The position numbers were made by a program, and so were the translations under genes. A stretch of 64,000 nt of DNA from Sipunculus nudus (lineage: Eukaryota > Annelida > Sipuncula > Golfingiida > Sipunculidae). The number at the start of each line of letters is the position of its first letter. Positions within the stretch are counted from its first letter, which is position 1. The notes under the pieces were generated by a model. That model made no database searches and had not been told where the DNA came from. It saw only the letters and a program-made list of their open reading frames with translations. This document shows positions 12,523-24,971 of this stretch, piece by piece. The DNA is taken from assembly GCA_026874595.1 (NCBI GenBank), contig CM049317.1, positions 21,838,882-21,902,881 of the forward strand, in the 5' to 3' direction.

Positions 12523-14532
12523 TCAGTTAATAATAGGCACTGTATCATGAGCATCCTCAGGACTGTCATGTTCTGGATATTCACGCACTCTGCCGGAGGG
12601 CCTCGGGAGTACCATCAGTAATTGGTTCCAGAACCTGGCATCATCTTTTACTTAATACGTGCTGGTCTTAAGATACATCTTTAAAGTGCGGTTAAGTTCA
12701 AGGTGGTCCAATGGTTGAAGTAGTACAATTATCACCTTGGTTGACTTTCGAGTGATTGCGTCATTGTGAGCCAAGCGGAACTCATAGCGTTACCATTCAC
12801 TTTGAACAAAGAGTGGAGATACTGCCAGAATAATACAATGGATTTCATGCACAGCCCGACTGATGTTTTCAGCAATAGGTGCTCCGATTTCGAAGTCTTT
12901 ATAATGAAGACCTACCCTATATGGTGGGTCATGCTGTTCCAGTGTATCAGACAAAATCTGTTCGACCCATTGTTCATCGTGAAGATTGTTAGAAAAAAAA
13001 AAATCGTATGTCCTTTCTTCGTCGTAGTAATCATAGTTAAAGCGCAAGCCAAAACGACTAAAAATCAAAAGCGTGATATAATCCCGGAAATATATCATTG
13101 TAGATGCCATACAAAATGTGATAACCAGGAATCCCAAGGACAAACTTACAACTGGTCTAACGTCTACTTTGTTACACACAAAATCTGAGTCGGCTACGTC
13201 TATAATCAATTTACCCTTATTCCACTCTGGATAAGCACAGGTCACCGCAGTTATATCTCTTATTTTTTCTTGATTCTTTTGTATCCATTTCTTTAGCCTA
13301 AAAGTTGTACAGTCACAAGTGAAATGATTACTGCTAAGGTAGTTCTCAAATTAAAAAAAAATCTTAATCATCGACAGATCTTGGGAGGGCTTTATTATAA
13401 TTAATTAAAAAAAAAATGTTTTGTTTTGATTAGGTATCTGAAGAAATCTGATTGTAAAATTCTTATATTGTTAGAGAAATATATTTTCACTAATTATCTT
13501 GCCAAAATCCAAATTCAATGAATCTGTAGTATCATTGATAACATAAAATTGATAAATGGTAATATTTAAAGATACACTGGTTACAATATACGGAAAATAG
13601 TAAACGCTTTGCTCAACACATCTTAATCTTAATGTATGATTAGCATTGGTCTTAACACAGTGGCATTGTCCCATAGATGCACAGTTCTCTAGTCAACCTC
13701 TTGGAACTTGTAGACAATCTTGGACTTGAGAAGATCTGGTTTATAACATGTCAGTAAAATCAGCGCCTCGGCTGAGGTTTTCTCAATAAATGGGATGAAG
13801 ACTTTTCAAATTATTTACAGTCGCAATGAAATTTATTGACGAAAAATAAGAATATATATCCCATAATCGACGAAGATCAAAGGGATTTTTTACATTAGGT
13901 CAAAATCAAGAAAATTTACCTTCTCCGCTTAAGCAGGTGAACAATAACTTTGTTTATAATGTTCTCGGGCTGGTTATAATTAATATTAACCCGTTTCATT
14001 GAATCTTTACCTCTGAGAATCATGAAATATGGCATCTTCAGGGGCCAGCAGTCGCCCATTTGAATTTTATTATAACTTAAATCCACATTCCGAATGATTA
14101 ACAAAGAAGGCCATATAAAGGTATGTGCATCAAAACATTGGAATAAATTCCTCTCCAGGTTAACTGAGTTAAGTTGTGTTATATTTCTGAAAAATGACGA
14201 ATTCACATAGCTTAAATGATTATCATTGGTTATGAAATATGACAGCTCGCTTAAATATCTGAATCCAGTTTCGTTAAGCGATTGCTTAACAAATCCAGTG
14301 TTAATATGTCATGGTTATCATGGTTGATAGATTGCTTAAGAAAACTACTAGTTCTGTCTCGTTTGGCTGCTGTCAGAAATTGATTTTTAAGTTGTCGAAG
14401 CTTGAAATACATTTTGGAATGAGGGATAAATTGGAGGCTTGTAGAATGTCCAATACACATAACTGTTAATATGATGGCGAAAGAAGGCGCGGCTGATATG
14501 TTTCTTGGGAGGGTCAGTAAAATGTTTCTCAT
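12523..14532 (-). pseudogene. Toll-like receptor B, heavily decayed
   Basis: A TLR of the same subfamily as locus C, with its domain order still readable. The start at 14532 and a signal-like N-terminus are followed by LRR remnants (14251-14532 and 13916-14206), the middle LRRNT (GQCHCVKT, about 13650-13674), then LRRCT, membrane helix and TIR in 12790-13245. The frame is broken many times: by frameshifts between these pieces, by a stop replacing the cysteine after QSEW at 12790-12792, and by another stop in the TNTYLAKDD-equivalent stretch near 12653. The C-terminal tail still resembles that of C and ends in the shared residues PIIN before a stop at 12523. It cannot encode a receptor. Length is close to that of an intact family member, so decay was mainly by point changes and small indels. 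Confidence 0.9.
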
Positions 14533-14588
14533 TTCTTGAACTTAATGTTCAGTGACGATTAAATTTTCTTTTTCTCTGTTGTTTAGGA

Positions 14589-14605
14589 CTGAACAAAGTA
14601 AAATT
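14589..14605 (-). promoter_or_regulatory. Remnant 5'-UTR splice acceptor of TLR B
   Basis: On the minus strand TTACTTTGTTCAG is followed by TCCTAAACAACAGAGAAA. Locus C has TTTTATTCAG followed by ATCCAGGCAACAGAGAAA at the equivalent place, which supports an ancestral acceptor about 60 bases before the ATG. Confidence 0.4.
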
Positions 14606-17380
14606 GGTAGTATGAGTGGGAAAAACAAGAATGAAAATGAAAAAAAAAATTTGTGTGTCAAAAACTAATATTATTATAAGAAGGCCTAACGTATAAGAAC
14701 TACTACTGAGTATTTCCAGTGAACTATGGTACCCTTAACGAGCAATTTCTGAAGACTGGAAAGATGTGATGTAGTAAGTCCCAATCATAACAAGAAAGGG
14801 GTAAATACCGACTTAAAACCATATGGCAATCATTAGTAGAATTTTTACCCTAATCGTGATTTTATTAAGTCTCATAGTAACAAACACAGGTAGTATTCAT
14901 TTCTGTAGTTCTTTATTATGAAATGGCCACATGTTGTACAAGTTAACGCGTGATGCTCGCTTTGATCATGCTACAGGACAGGTTGGGGGCTGTAAGAGGC
15001 CCTCGCTATATTACTGTTATAGAGCAAAAACTGAACATAATGCATCAAGGTTGAGATGTTCCATATTGAGTCGAAGCGGAGAGTGGTTTTGTAAAATTTA
15101 ATGTCATATTTAAATTATAACATGCGGACCATTTTACTGGGACAGATTTTAGAACAAACAAATTTATTTATATGAAGAAGCAAATGTTCAAACGGATTTT
15201 GAGGGTAAGATCACTATTTGGAGTTAGAATAATTTAATAATGGTAAGGGATAATGAGGAATGAATTTCAGAGACAGTATTTATAACGCTCCACGAAAATG
15301 TATTCATCATACATGATATCAATCAACAAAGGTGCCACCCGATGAAATCGGCCAGGCTTAAACAGATTTACTTGGCATCCGAGTTCAATCACATGCCAAA
15401 TTCAGCCATGAAGTGATAGGAACATGTTTAGAGGAAAAACCCCTTGTGTTTGCACCCCTGTATTGATCACTTAAGTACATGGAATTCGGAGAATAAGATT
15501 ACACAGGGGCAGAACTGTGAATGGACTATAACTGCACTTAAATGTTTGATACCATGAAGGTATTTAAGGTATGTTATAGTTACACAGACATTTTCTCGAA
15601 ACTGTAGTAAGCTTTATATTCATGATATGAAATTTTCGAGGTTTCTGTATTACACGGCCATTCGTGAATTTGAATATTTTGAATCTCGAAAAATCATAAA
15701 TAAATCGAAAAACGTATCGGTTTTCCTCAGCCGAATGTGAGCCTCTAATTAGCCTTACTGTGTTTGTGATAACTCCCCAGGTGACAGGTTTCAGTCCAAA
15801 AGAAATGACAAGCTGTGACCTCCTGGGAGGAGCGGTCATGATAGGATGCTCACTAACGTTCCACAGCATTCTTTACACGTCAAACATTTGGATTCACCCA
15901 AATACTCCCTACAAATTATCTGCTTATCTGGTATGAAAAGTGACTTTACATATTAAATTTTATTACTTGATATTTATTTTATGATTAATTTAAATTGATG
16001 AATCAATTTAGTAATTTATTTATTAAATAAAATGACAAGTACCGGCTTCTGGTCAAGAATGGCTCAGTTCAAGAAAGCCGCATATCATATCAGGTGGCTC
16101 TCCTATTACAGAATCACAAAACGATCCCTTTGTTCACACCTGTGTAGAAGCAGAATTTATTTTCTCCCATCGGTAATGTTTGATCATCAAATGATCTGGT
16201 ATAATTTACATAGAAAATTTTTATTAAACATTTATAATTAAATATTAAATTATGTCAGTACGTTTGTTCCTTTATAATTAACTGCTTTGTTTATTTCATT
16301 GAAAAATAATTCAACTGTGTATTATGTTATTAAATTGTTTTCATGCTTTAGCCATAACGTTTGTTCACTGACCGAATGGAAATAATTTGTTAATCATGCT
16401 CAGCAGAAGGCATGACCCTTGTGCCAAAACTTTAGAAAATAAAACATGAGAAACAAAAAATATCCCGAGACGGCCGATCTTTTGATACATTCACAGAAGC
16501 TGTAAATACACGCTTGAAGATTCCGGATTCAAAATAAAGGGGAAACGGTTCAGTGCGACACATTATATTACCGAGAAAGGGAAGCAGCTTTTATATGTTG
16601 GAACAATATAAATCAAAAGAATAGCACAGTGAGAAAATATAGGGTATTGACACATCGTAAATATGGCATATGATTTAATTGTTCCCGTTCGGGTAATGCT
16701 TTGGGTAAGAATAAAGAATGATGAATTAAGGCTTATTAGCTGAAGAACTTAAGCGACTAAGCTATATTCTGCCAGAGTGGTTTTGTCGTTACCATGAGTG
16801 TACAAATGGCTGCTCCAACTGAATGTGCAGTGACGATTAGAAGTGCAAGTTCAAGTCACTCACCCAATGCAACGTCTCAGTACTCGGTCATGGTCTCACG
16901 ATTCTTGGAAGTAAAGAGCAATCACTGATGAGTTTGAATAGAATATGACTCACTTGCTTAGCAGTCAGGGCCCAAATCTAGGACAGCGCATGTCTCTGTC
17001 CTACACTTTTTTCGATAACTACGGAGAGTAGAGACACAATTTATTAATAGATAACTATGGGGAGTAGTGACACAAATTATTAAAAGATAACTACGGAGAT
17101 TGCACTTTATCCTTCAACTTAAGCAATCCAACCCAAAGGCAGGGGGTAACGTTATTACGGCATTCTTAGTACACGATGTTCTGAGTGTCCTCTGATCACA
17201 TGTAACTGTGGTTATGGTACTCCTGAAACTGTATTTAAAAGGCAAGTATTTATAGCACACATCTCTTAGAACTATATATGTAATTGGAAATCTCAGTTCT
17301 ATATATAGAAAGACAGGCGAGCAACTAACGCCATCATTTTCGCGGGCCGACCCATTTATCTTAATTGTTACCTCCACAAC
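14606..17380. repeat. Upstream flank of TLR B, duplicated upstream of TLR C
   Basis: Collinear with 34303-37080. Landmarks: the 'tggaattcggagaat' block near 15480 matches 34930; the 'cacacagac' and 'tattcatgatatgaaattttcg' stretch near 15580-15640 matches 35100-35340; the 'gtcagtacgt' stretch near 16254 matches 35970; and 'gttctatatatagaaagacag' style sequence near 17296 matches 36930. The 16355-16720 part appears inverted in the C copy. No gene is recognised inside. Confidence 0.75.
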
Positions 17381-17385
17381 TGGCT

Positions 17386-17690
17386 TTCGTGGTCTAGGGG
17401 TAGAGCACAGGGTGCAAAGCTGGGATCGTCAGTTTGAATCTCAGCGCTCTGCAGGCTTAATGGTAGACTGCGCCGATTAATTTTGTTTCACTCAATAAAT
17501 GAGTGCGCCTTTCGGAGTTCCTCGGTGCTATGAACGAGCCATGGGGATTACACCCAGGACTGTAGGAGTGATAAGCCCGGCCTGGCTGGCACCAAGACTA
17601 TTGCGAGTAAGCCTCTGTTAGTTATTGGGAAACCAGAATGGTATTCTGCAGATGTAAAGTGTACTTAGTTAAGCAGCACTAAAAATAGAA
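17386..17690 (+). mobile_element. tRNA-derived SINE-like element
   Basis: The head reads TCGTGGTCTAGGGGTAGAGC (A-box-like, about 17388-17407), then AGTTTGAATCTC (B-box-like, about 17431-17442), at tRNA spacing. A non-tRNA body of roughly 250 bp follows. The head recurs in the C flank near 37003-37075 with several changes and without this body. A good acceptor stem cannot be drawn, so I do not call a functional tRNA. Confidence 0.45.
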
Positions 17691-17699
17691 GCGGGTATC

Positions 17700-19421
17700 G
17701 TCACAAAGATTCTTTTGACAATAATGAACTTCGCTGATGTGGAATGTTAAAGTTAAAAAAACTCCCTTTTTTATGCTTCAGGTGAACCCTAAAGAGAATG
17801 TTTGCAAAGTAGATTACTCAACAGGGGTTGGTCCTCTGCACGCATCAATACATATTCGTTTTTCATGGCAAGGGATATATAAAGGCCATACTTCGGTAAA
17901 GTATTAGGAAATCCTGAACAAATTATGTAATCAGAGAAGCTATTTTTAACGCCTTCTGTGTTAATGATATATCTACTTTTTGCAAAGTACCCTGCACAAT
18001 AAGTTCATTCTGCGTTATGCATTTCATACTAGTGACACAACCATTATGGCTTACAAATCATGTTCTCCTTCCTTTAAGTGACATAATCAGACGCAATATT
18101 ATGCCTATTCTTTTACATTATCAGTTCAGGTTTGCTCTATACAAACGTTTCCCAGTAAAACAATCCAAGCACACAGTCTCAGTACCTCACATACAGCTGT
18201 TTAACACCTTGTAATTTCTGTGCGGGTTTTTAAACATAGTCCACGTGTCTGTGTACAAAAACAAGGCTGCGTGACCGGAGGTTCATTTGTTAGCCCCAAC
18301 ACGCGGCGCTTCAGCCGGCGGAAACATATGTTATATTTTCTGGGTAAAGTCAGTCAGGGCATATCGTGATTGACACGTGTTGTGACTCCGCGATGCACAC
18401 GATCCCACGCGCTGTGTTTATGTTGACAACTGTGATCGCGCACGGTCAACTTTTTTTTACAGGAGTAAGCAAACGATTTCAAGGCAATATTTTAGCACGA
18501 ACATATTTATTTTAAAGGAAAGAAGGTATTTTTCGTGTTTATTCAACATGCTTGATCGGTGATTGGGCCCCATTTAAAAGAGTATATCGACTCATATGAA
18601 AAGAAATACAAACGAGCGTAGTATAATGACATTTTCATTCAGTTTGTTACGTGGTGTAAATGTTTATTTTATAGGACAGCTTTAGTTTTCCCTCTGTGTC
18701 TTGCAGCTTTGCTGTACTAAGGTGTCTACTGCCATTCCATATATACAGAGTTGTAGCAAATATATATATATATATATTCAAAGGATATACTCGGAACATA
18801 AGCATGCTGATTACTATTTACTGTTTTCCTTTGTTTAATAACAAATGTGTTCTTTTCGGTTAATTATTCACGAAATAAATATCCTATTTAAGGACTGTGT
18901 ATTCAGAATCTTGCAATTTTTTAGGCAATTTATTCCATAATTTACAGAGTATCATAAATTGTGATCTCTTACAAAAACCTTCAAGTTAAAATCAACCCAA
19001 AAGGCATTAAACATTAACTTTAGAGGTATCTGTACCTGGTGTTGTGTTCTTCCTTATGCTATTGGTATGTATTTATTGAGTTCATTTTCCTTTTTAAATG
19101 AAATGTGAATATGTTCGAAAATTGTAGTTAAAAAGGTTTATAAGTTCAAGCAAAAAGTAGCAGCAACCCAATCAGTGAGATAATATTACATCACAATAAC
19201 ACAAGGTAAGAGTTTACCTGGGTCCATGACATCCATCACTGTAAAAAAAAGCCCATATGAATAGATACTGAGGTGCTGCAGGATACATAAGTTTTCAGAT
19301 ATGCTAGGGGCTCTTAGTCTGTCATTCTCTCTCTGATGAAGTTATATTAAGATTAATAAATGGCATGCAGTTTGGACAGACTGTTAGCTCACCAACCTGA
19401 CTAAATTAAAGGAACCCCGCT
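17700..19421. other. Intergenic DNA
   Basis: No gene recognised. It contains the CG-rich island listed separately, a short TA run at 18761-18778 and otherwise AT-rich unique-looking sequence. Confidence 0.55.
18262..18455. other. CpG-rich patch in AT-rich surroundings
   Basis: About 190 bases with many CG dinucleotides (for example cacgcggcgcttcagccggc and gatcgcgcacgg) where the neighbourhood is strongly AT-rich and CpG-poor. This could be a promoter or first exon of an unrecognised gene, or a fragment of a GC-rich repeat. No open frame supports a gene. Confidence 0.3.
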
Positions 19422-19730
19422 GATACCGGAAAATGAATTTGTTGATATACGTTTAACATATGTAGATACTTGAAAATAAATTTGTTGATAAACGTTAAAC
19501 ATATGTAGATACTTGAAAATGAATTTGTTGATAAACGTTAAAGATATGTTGATACTGGAAAATGAATTTGTTGATAAACGTTAAACATATGTAGATACTG
19601 GAATATGAATTTGTTGATAAACGTTAAACATATGTAGATACTTGAAAATGAATTTGTTGATAAACGTTAAAGATATGTTGATACTGGAAAATGAATTTGT
19701 TGATAAACGTTTAACATATGTAGATACTGG
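19422..19730. repeat. 43-bp minisatellite, about 7 copies
   Basis: The unit begins gatactggaaaatgaatttg and ends near catatgta. Seven full copies and a partial eighth follow without gaps. Copies 3 and 6 share the same variants (ttg at the start, aaagatatgtt at the end), so there is a three-unit higher-order period of about 129 bp. Confidence 0.95.
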
Positions 19731-20359
19731 CAATATTTGTCAAAACAGATGGAGTAAGTCTCTTGCAAAACATGCTGAGGGGAAAAACGGGAGGAAAAAC
19801 AATGGTATACCTTTCTAACATGGTGAATTGCAACCTCTTATTGGTATACCTTTCAAACAGACAGGCTTATGTCGTATTCAGGGGTACCAAATTCACTTTA
19901 AATTCTAGCGAAGCAATTTAATAAAATAAAGGCTCACGGAGCATGTATGCTCTGTTGCATAAAAGCCTAAGGGCAATACGGGAAATCACGGACCGTGATT
20001 AGCACCAAACACATATTTGAAGGCGCTAAGATAAAGTCATTATATAGCCAAATTCATACTCTCATTATCAAAATATCTTTTCAAGTCTTGTATAATTCAG
20101 TCACGCAGCAAAGCATGGTGTATACTTTGCAGAAAGGTTGATGGAACAAATGCAATCTGGCAATGTACTTTGGAGAACACATATTTTAAACATATGATTT
20201 TATTACTCAAGACTGTGGCAGTCTTCTGCAGACTGCAAAACCATCATTTTGTATAACTATATACAACCCTAAAATGATTATTTAAGAACAACAGAACACG
20301 CATATTTGAAAACAAAGAAAAAGCATAATTCCATTCAGATTTAGGTACTTTTTCTCAAT

Positions 20360-20823
20360 AATACATGTATAAACCCTACCCAGGAAGAGACAGCGTGACC
20401 AATACATGTGTAAGTCATACCCAGTAAGAGACAGCTTCAACAATACATGTCTAGGTCATACACACGGAGAGACAGTTTCGACAAAACATGTATAAGAAAT
20501 GCATACGGTGGTATACACATGTTCAGAAATCCAAAAGATCATATGTACGAGCCACACACATGGAGATATATCTTTATCAATATACGTATACACCAAACAC
20601 ATGGAGAGAAATACACAACAATACATATATATGCCATACAAGTTGAGGGAAATCCATCAATACATGTACGAGTCATGTGCACAAAAGGAAATGGTAACGC
20701 GTTAAAAATGCACGTTTTTCACAAAAGATAAAGAGACATCCTCATCAATGCACGTAAAAACCCTACATTTGGAAAGAATTTTCGCCGATACATGCACACA
20801 TCCCTACACACGGAGCATAACGG
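20360..20823. repeat. Degenerate ~41-bp minisatellite, about 10 copies
   Basis: Units begin aatacatgtataagtcatac or a close variant and continue into a purine-rich 'ggagagacag' tail. The early copies are 41 bp; later ones carry insertions and are more diverged. The overlapping short open frames are repeat translation. Confidence 0.85.
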
Positions 20824-21003
20824 TTAACCCATTCCCTAGCTTTATGTTGCTCAGTTTGTAGTTAAAATGTAGATGTAGCATGAAATTGCTTTTTTTAGTT
20901 GATGTTATATATTTACCATATGAGTGTTGGACCTTTGGGCCCTGAGGCCTTGTTTTCCTAAATGTTTATTCTTACTAAGTACTTCATCGAAACATATACC
21001 AAC

Positions 21004-21106
<103 letters not shown>

Positions 21107-21459
21107 AGATGTTTTTCTGATCCAACACAAACAAAAGAACTTCGACTTAAGAACCCTTCTAGATACAATAGTACATATCTATATATATTCGTAAAATAGT
21201 TTTCGTATGGAGATTGGTTATCCATGCATGTACATATTGTTATGCTTATGTTTTTATGTTGATGTATACTTGAAAGTGTATCATAAACGCCTTGTATGTA
21301 AATTTTATGTTTTCACCACTATTTTCCATGATTTGATCATGACATAGACAGTACGTGTAGTCATGTGTTTGTATATGTTATTGTTGGCTTACAGCATTTA
21401 TTGCAGAACGCCGTGCCTTGATAATTTTTTTTCAGCTTATACGGAAATAAACATTGATG

Positions 21460-21463
<4 letters not shown>

Positions 21464-21514
<51 letters not shown>

Positions 21515-21560
21515 CATGCATTCATACAGAGAGAGAGAGAGAGGGAAAGAGAGAGAGAAA
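21464..21560. repeat. (TA)n and (GA)n microsatellite
   Basis: A TA run, a short 'catacatgcattcataca' spacer, then GA-rich sequence. It has the same composition and order as the tract at 21006-21106, so the two may be copies of one element. Confidence 0.9.
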
Positions 21561-22309
21561 AATCACCATTATTTCGAATCCAATCCTTAGACCGTATTCT
21601 ATTTAAAAAATATTACGGACATATTACAGTAGTTTTGTCATAGATGAACGAAATACACGTACACTTCCGTCGGTATTGTCGAAATAAGCCCGTCTGTTTA
21701 AATTTTGAAATTTATCCTCAAATAAGCTTTTACGACATAATCAGGTCAGCCTGGCTTTGTGTCTACGTAATAGCATATTTCAGTGTTCTAGCTTGTCATA
21801 ACAACTGCGCTGAAATGGGAGAAAATAATTATCTGCATCAGCTATGTATGACTCATACAAATTAAGAATTCCTCTTTTGATAGTATTAATTACGCACGAC
21901 GTCAGAATGATACCTACTTGTTGTTAAAGTGAGAGAAGGCCTCACTGAAAATATAAATAGACAATTAAAATCTGACTTACTCTGATGTTGTACATGAGAA
22001 AAGGAAAGCAAAGCTGCTTATGTATAAGATTAGGACAAGTTTAAGTTTGTTTATGACGTTACAGCTGTTTAGAAAGCCTGCAACAAGCATGCCCGTTAGG
22101 GTTGTAAACGGAATTAGAAGTGGCTAAGTATATGGCGAATATCAGAGCTAACAATGGGTTAAAGCATCTACAAGATCAATATATCAAGTAAAGATGTTTA
22201 AACCCCCTATAGGATCAATATTGTGAAAAATGTTAATCTATAATCAGTTCTTATCATACCTATAATAGGCATATGCATGCCTTATAGTTCATATATCCTT
22301 CAAGTTTTA
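21561..22309. other. Intergenic DNA downstream of the TLR C TIR fragment
   Basis: AT-rich, with no convincing gene. The last ~100 bases before 22310 resemble the DNA downstream of TLR B (about 12430-12520, 'ataatcagttcttaccata' and 'atatccttc'), so the B/C duplication includes this side. Confidence 0.55.
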
Positions 22310-22834
22310 TCAGTTAATTATAGGTAGAGTATCAGAAGTGTTTCGAGGGTTGTCAAGTCCTGGATAATCCAAATCTTCCATAGGGTCTGGGGAGTGCTAT
22401 CAGTAATCTGTTACAGAACCTGGGATCATCTTTTTCTAAGAACGTGTTGGTCTTAAGTTACATGTTTAAAGTGCGGTCAAGTTCAAGGTGGTCCAGTGGT
22501 TCAAGTAGTACAATTATCACCTTGGTTGACTTTCGAGTGATTGCGTCATTGTGAGCCAAACGGAACTCATAGCGACACCATTCACTTTGAACAAAGGAGA
22601 TACTGCCAGAATAGTAAAAAGGCTTTCTCGCACAGCCCGACTGATGTTTTCAGCGATAGGTGCTCCAATTTCGAAGTCTTTATAATGAAGACATATCCTG
22701 TATGGTGGGTCATGTTGTTCTTGTGTATCAGACAAAATCTGTTCGACCCATTGTTCATCGTGACGGCTATAAGAGACAAAATCGTCGAGTGTCCGTTCTT
22801 CGTCGGAGTAGTCATAGTTAAAGCGCCAGCCAAA
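22310..22834 (-). pseudogene. Toll-like receptor C, displaced TIR domain (3' part)
   Basis: This is the cytoplasmic half of locus C. It starts at the FGWRF motif just after the membrane helix and contains TIR box 1 (DDFVSYS), box 2 (KDFEIGAPIAENI) and, past a frameshift, the rest of the TIR domain and a C-terminal tail ending PIIN at 22310. Compared with B, four bases are missing at the AVSPLF stretch near 22595, which shifts the frame. The ectodomain and membrane helix lie at 32624-34227 on the same strand. The two parts join exactly at a shared 9-bp sequence (ccagccaaa), so this was one gene before the intervening DNA arrived. Confidence 0.9.
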
Positions 22835-22879
22835 CATATATGCGGGGAACTGTCGGTTTTTCAGACTAATTTATTGGAT

Positions 22880-24260
22880 TCTTTGCTACCATTGCGCATA
22901 GCCCGGCACAACGCGCACTCAGCATCCACTCATCTTGCTACTATTATGCGTTCAAAGGCTATTGAGCGCAAAGTGCGCGGTAACAAATAGCAGTCGCACA
23001 GTAGCATTTGCTACCCTTGCGGATTGCTTGCCACATCGTGCAATGAGCTGCCACGGGACTTGCTACCATCAACACAGACCGGCTCGTACGCGCAAACTGC
23101 GCTGTAGCAAATCAGAACTGCGCGATAGCAAATGGCTGTCATTGCTACCCATGTGGCCTATGCACAGACCGCTTCATATGTGCAAAGTGCGCGGTAGCAA
23201 GTCAGACCTGCGCGCTAGCAAGTGGCTGTCATTGCTATCATGGCGGCTATGGTTGCAAAATCTGCTTCTGTTGACATAGTGCAAGTCTTTGCTGCCAGAG
23301 GTCGCTCGGACAGGACCACTCAAAGCTATATGCGCGGTAGCAATTAATTGTCGCAAAGTAGCAAACAGATCTGCGCAGTAGCAAATGCCATGGGTCATAT
23401 TAAGCTGCGATCGCAATGCGCAATCTGCGCGGTAGCAAGGAGACCTGCGCGGTAGCAAGTTGCTGTCGGCTCGGACAGGACCACTCAAAGCGTTATGCGG
23501 GGTAGCAATTAATTGTCGCAAAGTAGCAAACAGATCTGCGCATAGCAAAGGCCATGGTTCATATTAAGCTGCAATCGCAATGCGCAATGTGCGCGGTAGT
23601 AAACAGACCTGCGCGATAGCAAGTTGCTGTCAGCTCCTATGCATGGGGACTATGTCTTTGCGATCGAAAAATCTGCTACTGTTAACGTAGTGCAAGTCTT
23701 TACTGTCAGAGTTCGCTCGGACACGACCACTCAAAGCAATATGCGCGGTATTAATTGACTGTCGCAAAGTAGCAAACAGATCTGCGCGTTGGCAAATGCC
23801 ATGGTCATATTCAGCTGGCAATGCGCAATGTGCGCGATAGCAAACAGACCTGCGCGGTAGCAAGTTGCTGTCAGCTCCTATGCATAGCAATATGCGCGGT
23901 AGCAATTAACTGTCGCAAAGTAGCAAATAGATTTGCGCGGTAGCAAGTGCCATTGACTATATTTAGCTGCGATTGCAATGCGCAATGTGCGCGGTAGCAA
24001 ATCAGATTTGCGCGCTAGCGAGAACCCATTGAGGCTATCTATTGCGATCGAAACTTTTGCTGCTATCGTTTCAGTGCAAGTCTTTGTAGCCAGAGGTCGC
24101 CCGGATAGGCCTGCAACAACTTTGCAATAGGCGATTAAGGAATTGCTAGTCGCAGAGTAACACATTGACCTGCGCAGTAGCAGGTGTTACGGGCCATATT
24201 AACTAGCGACAGCAAAGCGCAATGTGCACGGTAGCAAAACAGACCTGCGAAATAACAAGT
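22880..24260. repeat. Block 1: degenerate TAGCAA/GCGCGGTAGCAA repeats
   Basis: GC-richer sequence built from short 'tgcgcggtagcaa' modules within irregular larger units; copies of the 'atgcgcggtagcaatta' segment start near 23331, 23496, 23742 and 23892 (spacings about 165, 246 and 150). The module 'gtaacaaatagcagtcgc' near 22980 resembles the core of block 3, so blocks 1 and 3 may share an origin. Open frames here are repeat translation. Confidence 0.85.
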
Positions 24261-24971
24261 GCTTGTTAGTGACTAATCATAGACATAATTCTGGAATAAT
24301 TTATGCTTCAGTTCATTGAATTTTTTTTATTCAAATAATCATTAATGATATATTAACATTTAATTTTGAAAAAACACTTGTTCCAAACCTTTGTCGCCCT
24401 TCTCTTACAAAATCTTCGTGGTTTGAACATATTTATATTAAGAGGATTACAAAGTAGCCATTGGCTAATAGACATGCTCTCCTGTAAACATGTATAACAT
24501 GTTAACAATGACGATCACAACATATATATATACATTTAAGCATAAGGTGACATATAAGCACGTGATAAAATATATACACCATAATATAGGCGACAAATAA
24601 TCTTACAGAATGACTAAACATAAACAGACGTGAAAACAATACATGAAGGATAACCGTTAACTATATTCTGCACTAGAAGCGGGTTCAAGAAATAAGTAGT
24701 GAGGCACTGTGGTATATATACATTGTATCATTTAAAAAAGTTTAGTTTGTGTAATAAACCGTGTTAAGACTATGTGTATCTTATCTCTTAAAAAGTCTGA
24801 TGCGGCATTTCTCCCATGTAATATGAATGCTTTTCACTTTTCGTTTCCAGTTTAAGTTGTGGGATCAAGTCTGATACAGAAATGTACATCGTATTTTTCT
24901 TCGTCAAATGCTGTTTTAATGAACGTGGACATGTCGGATCGACATCGGTTGTACCTTGAACATTGTAATAA
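24261..24971. other. AT-rich spacer between satellite blocks 1 and 2
   Basis: Non-repetitive AT-rich sequence. Minus-strand open frames overlap at about 24788-25057 but run into the satellite, have no recognisable domain and are not credible genes. This is the only part of the insertion that could hold unique element sequence. Confidence 0.5.

Noticed and set aside
17386-17460. Possible functional tRNA gene
   Set aside because: A- and B-box-like motifs are present but the acceptor and anticodon stems do not pair well; a SINE head fits better.
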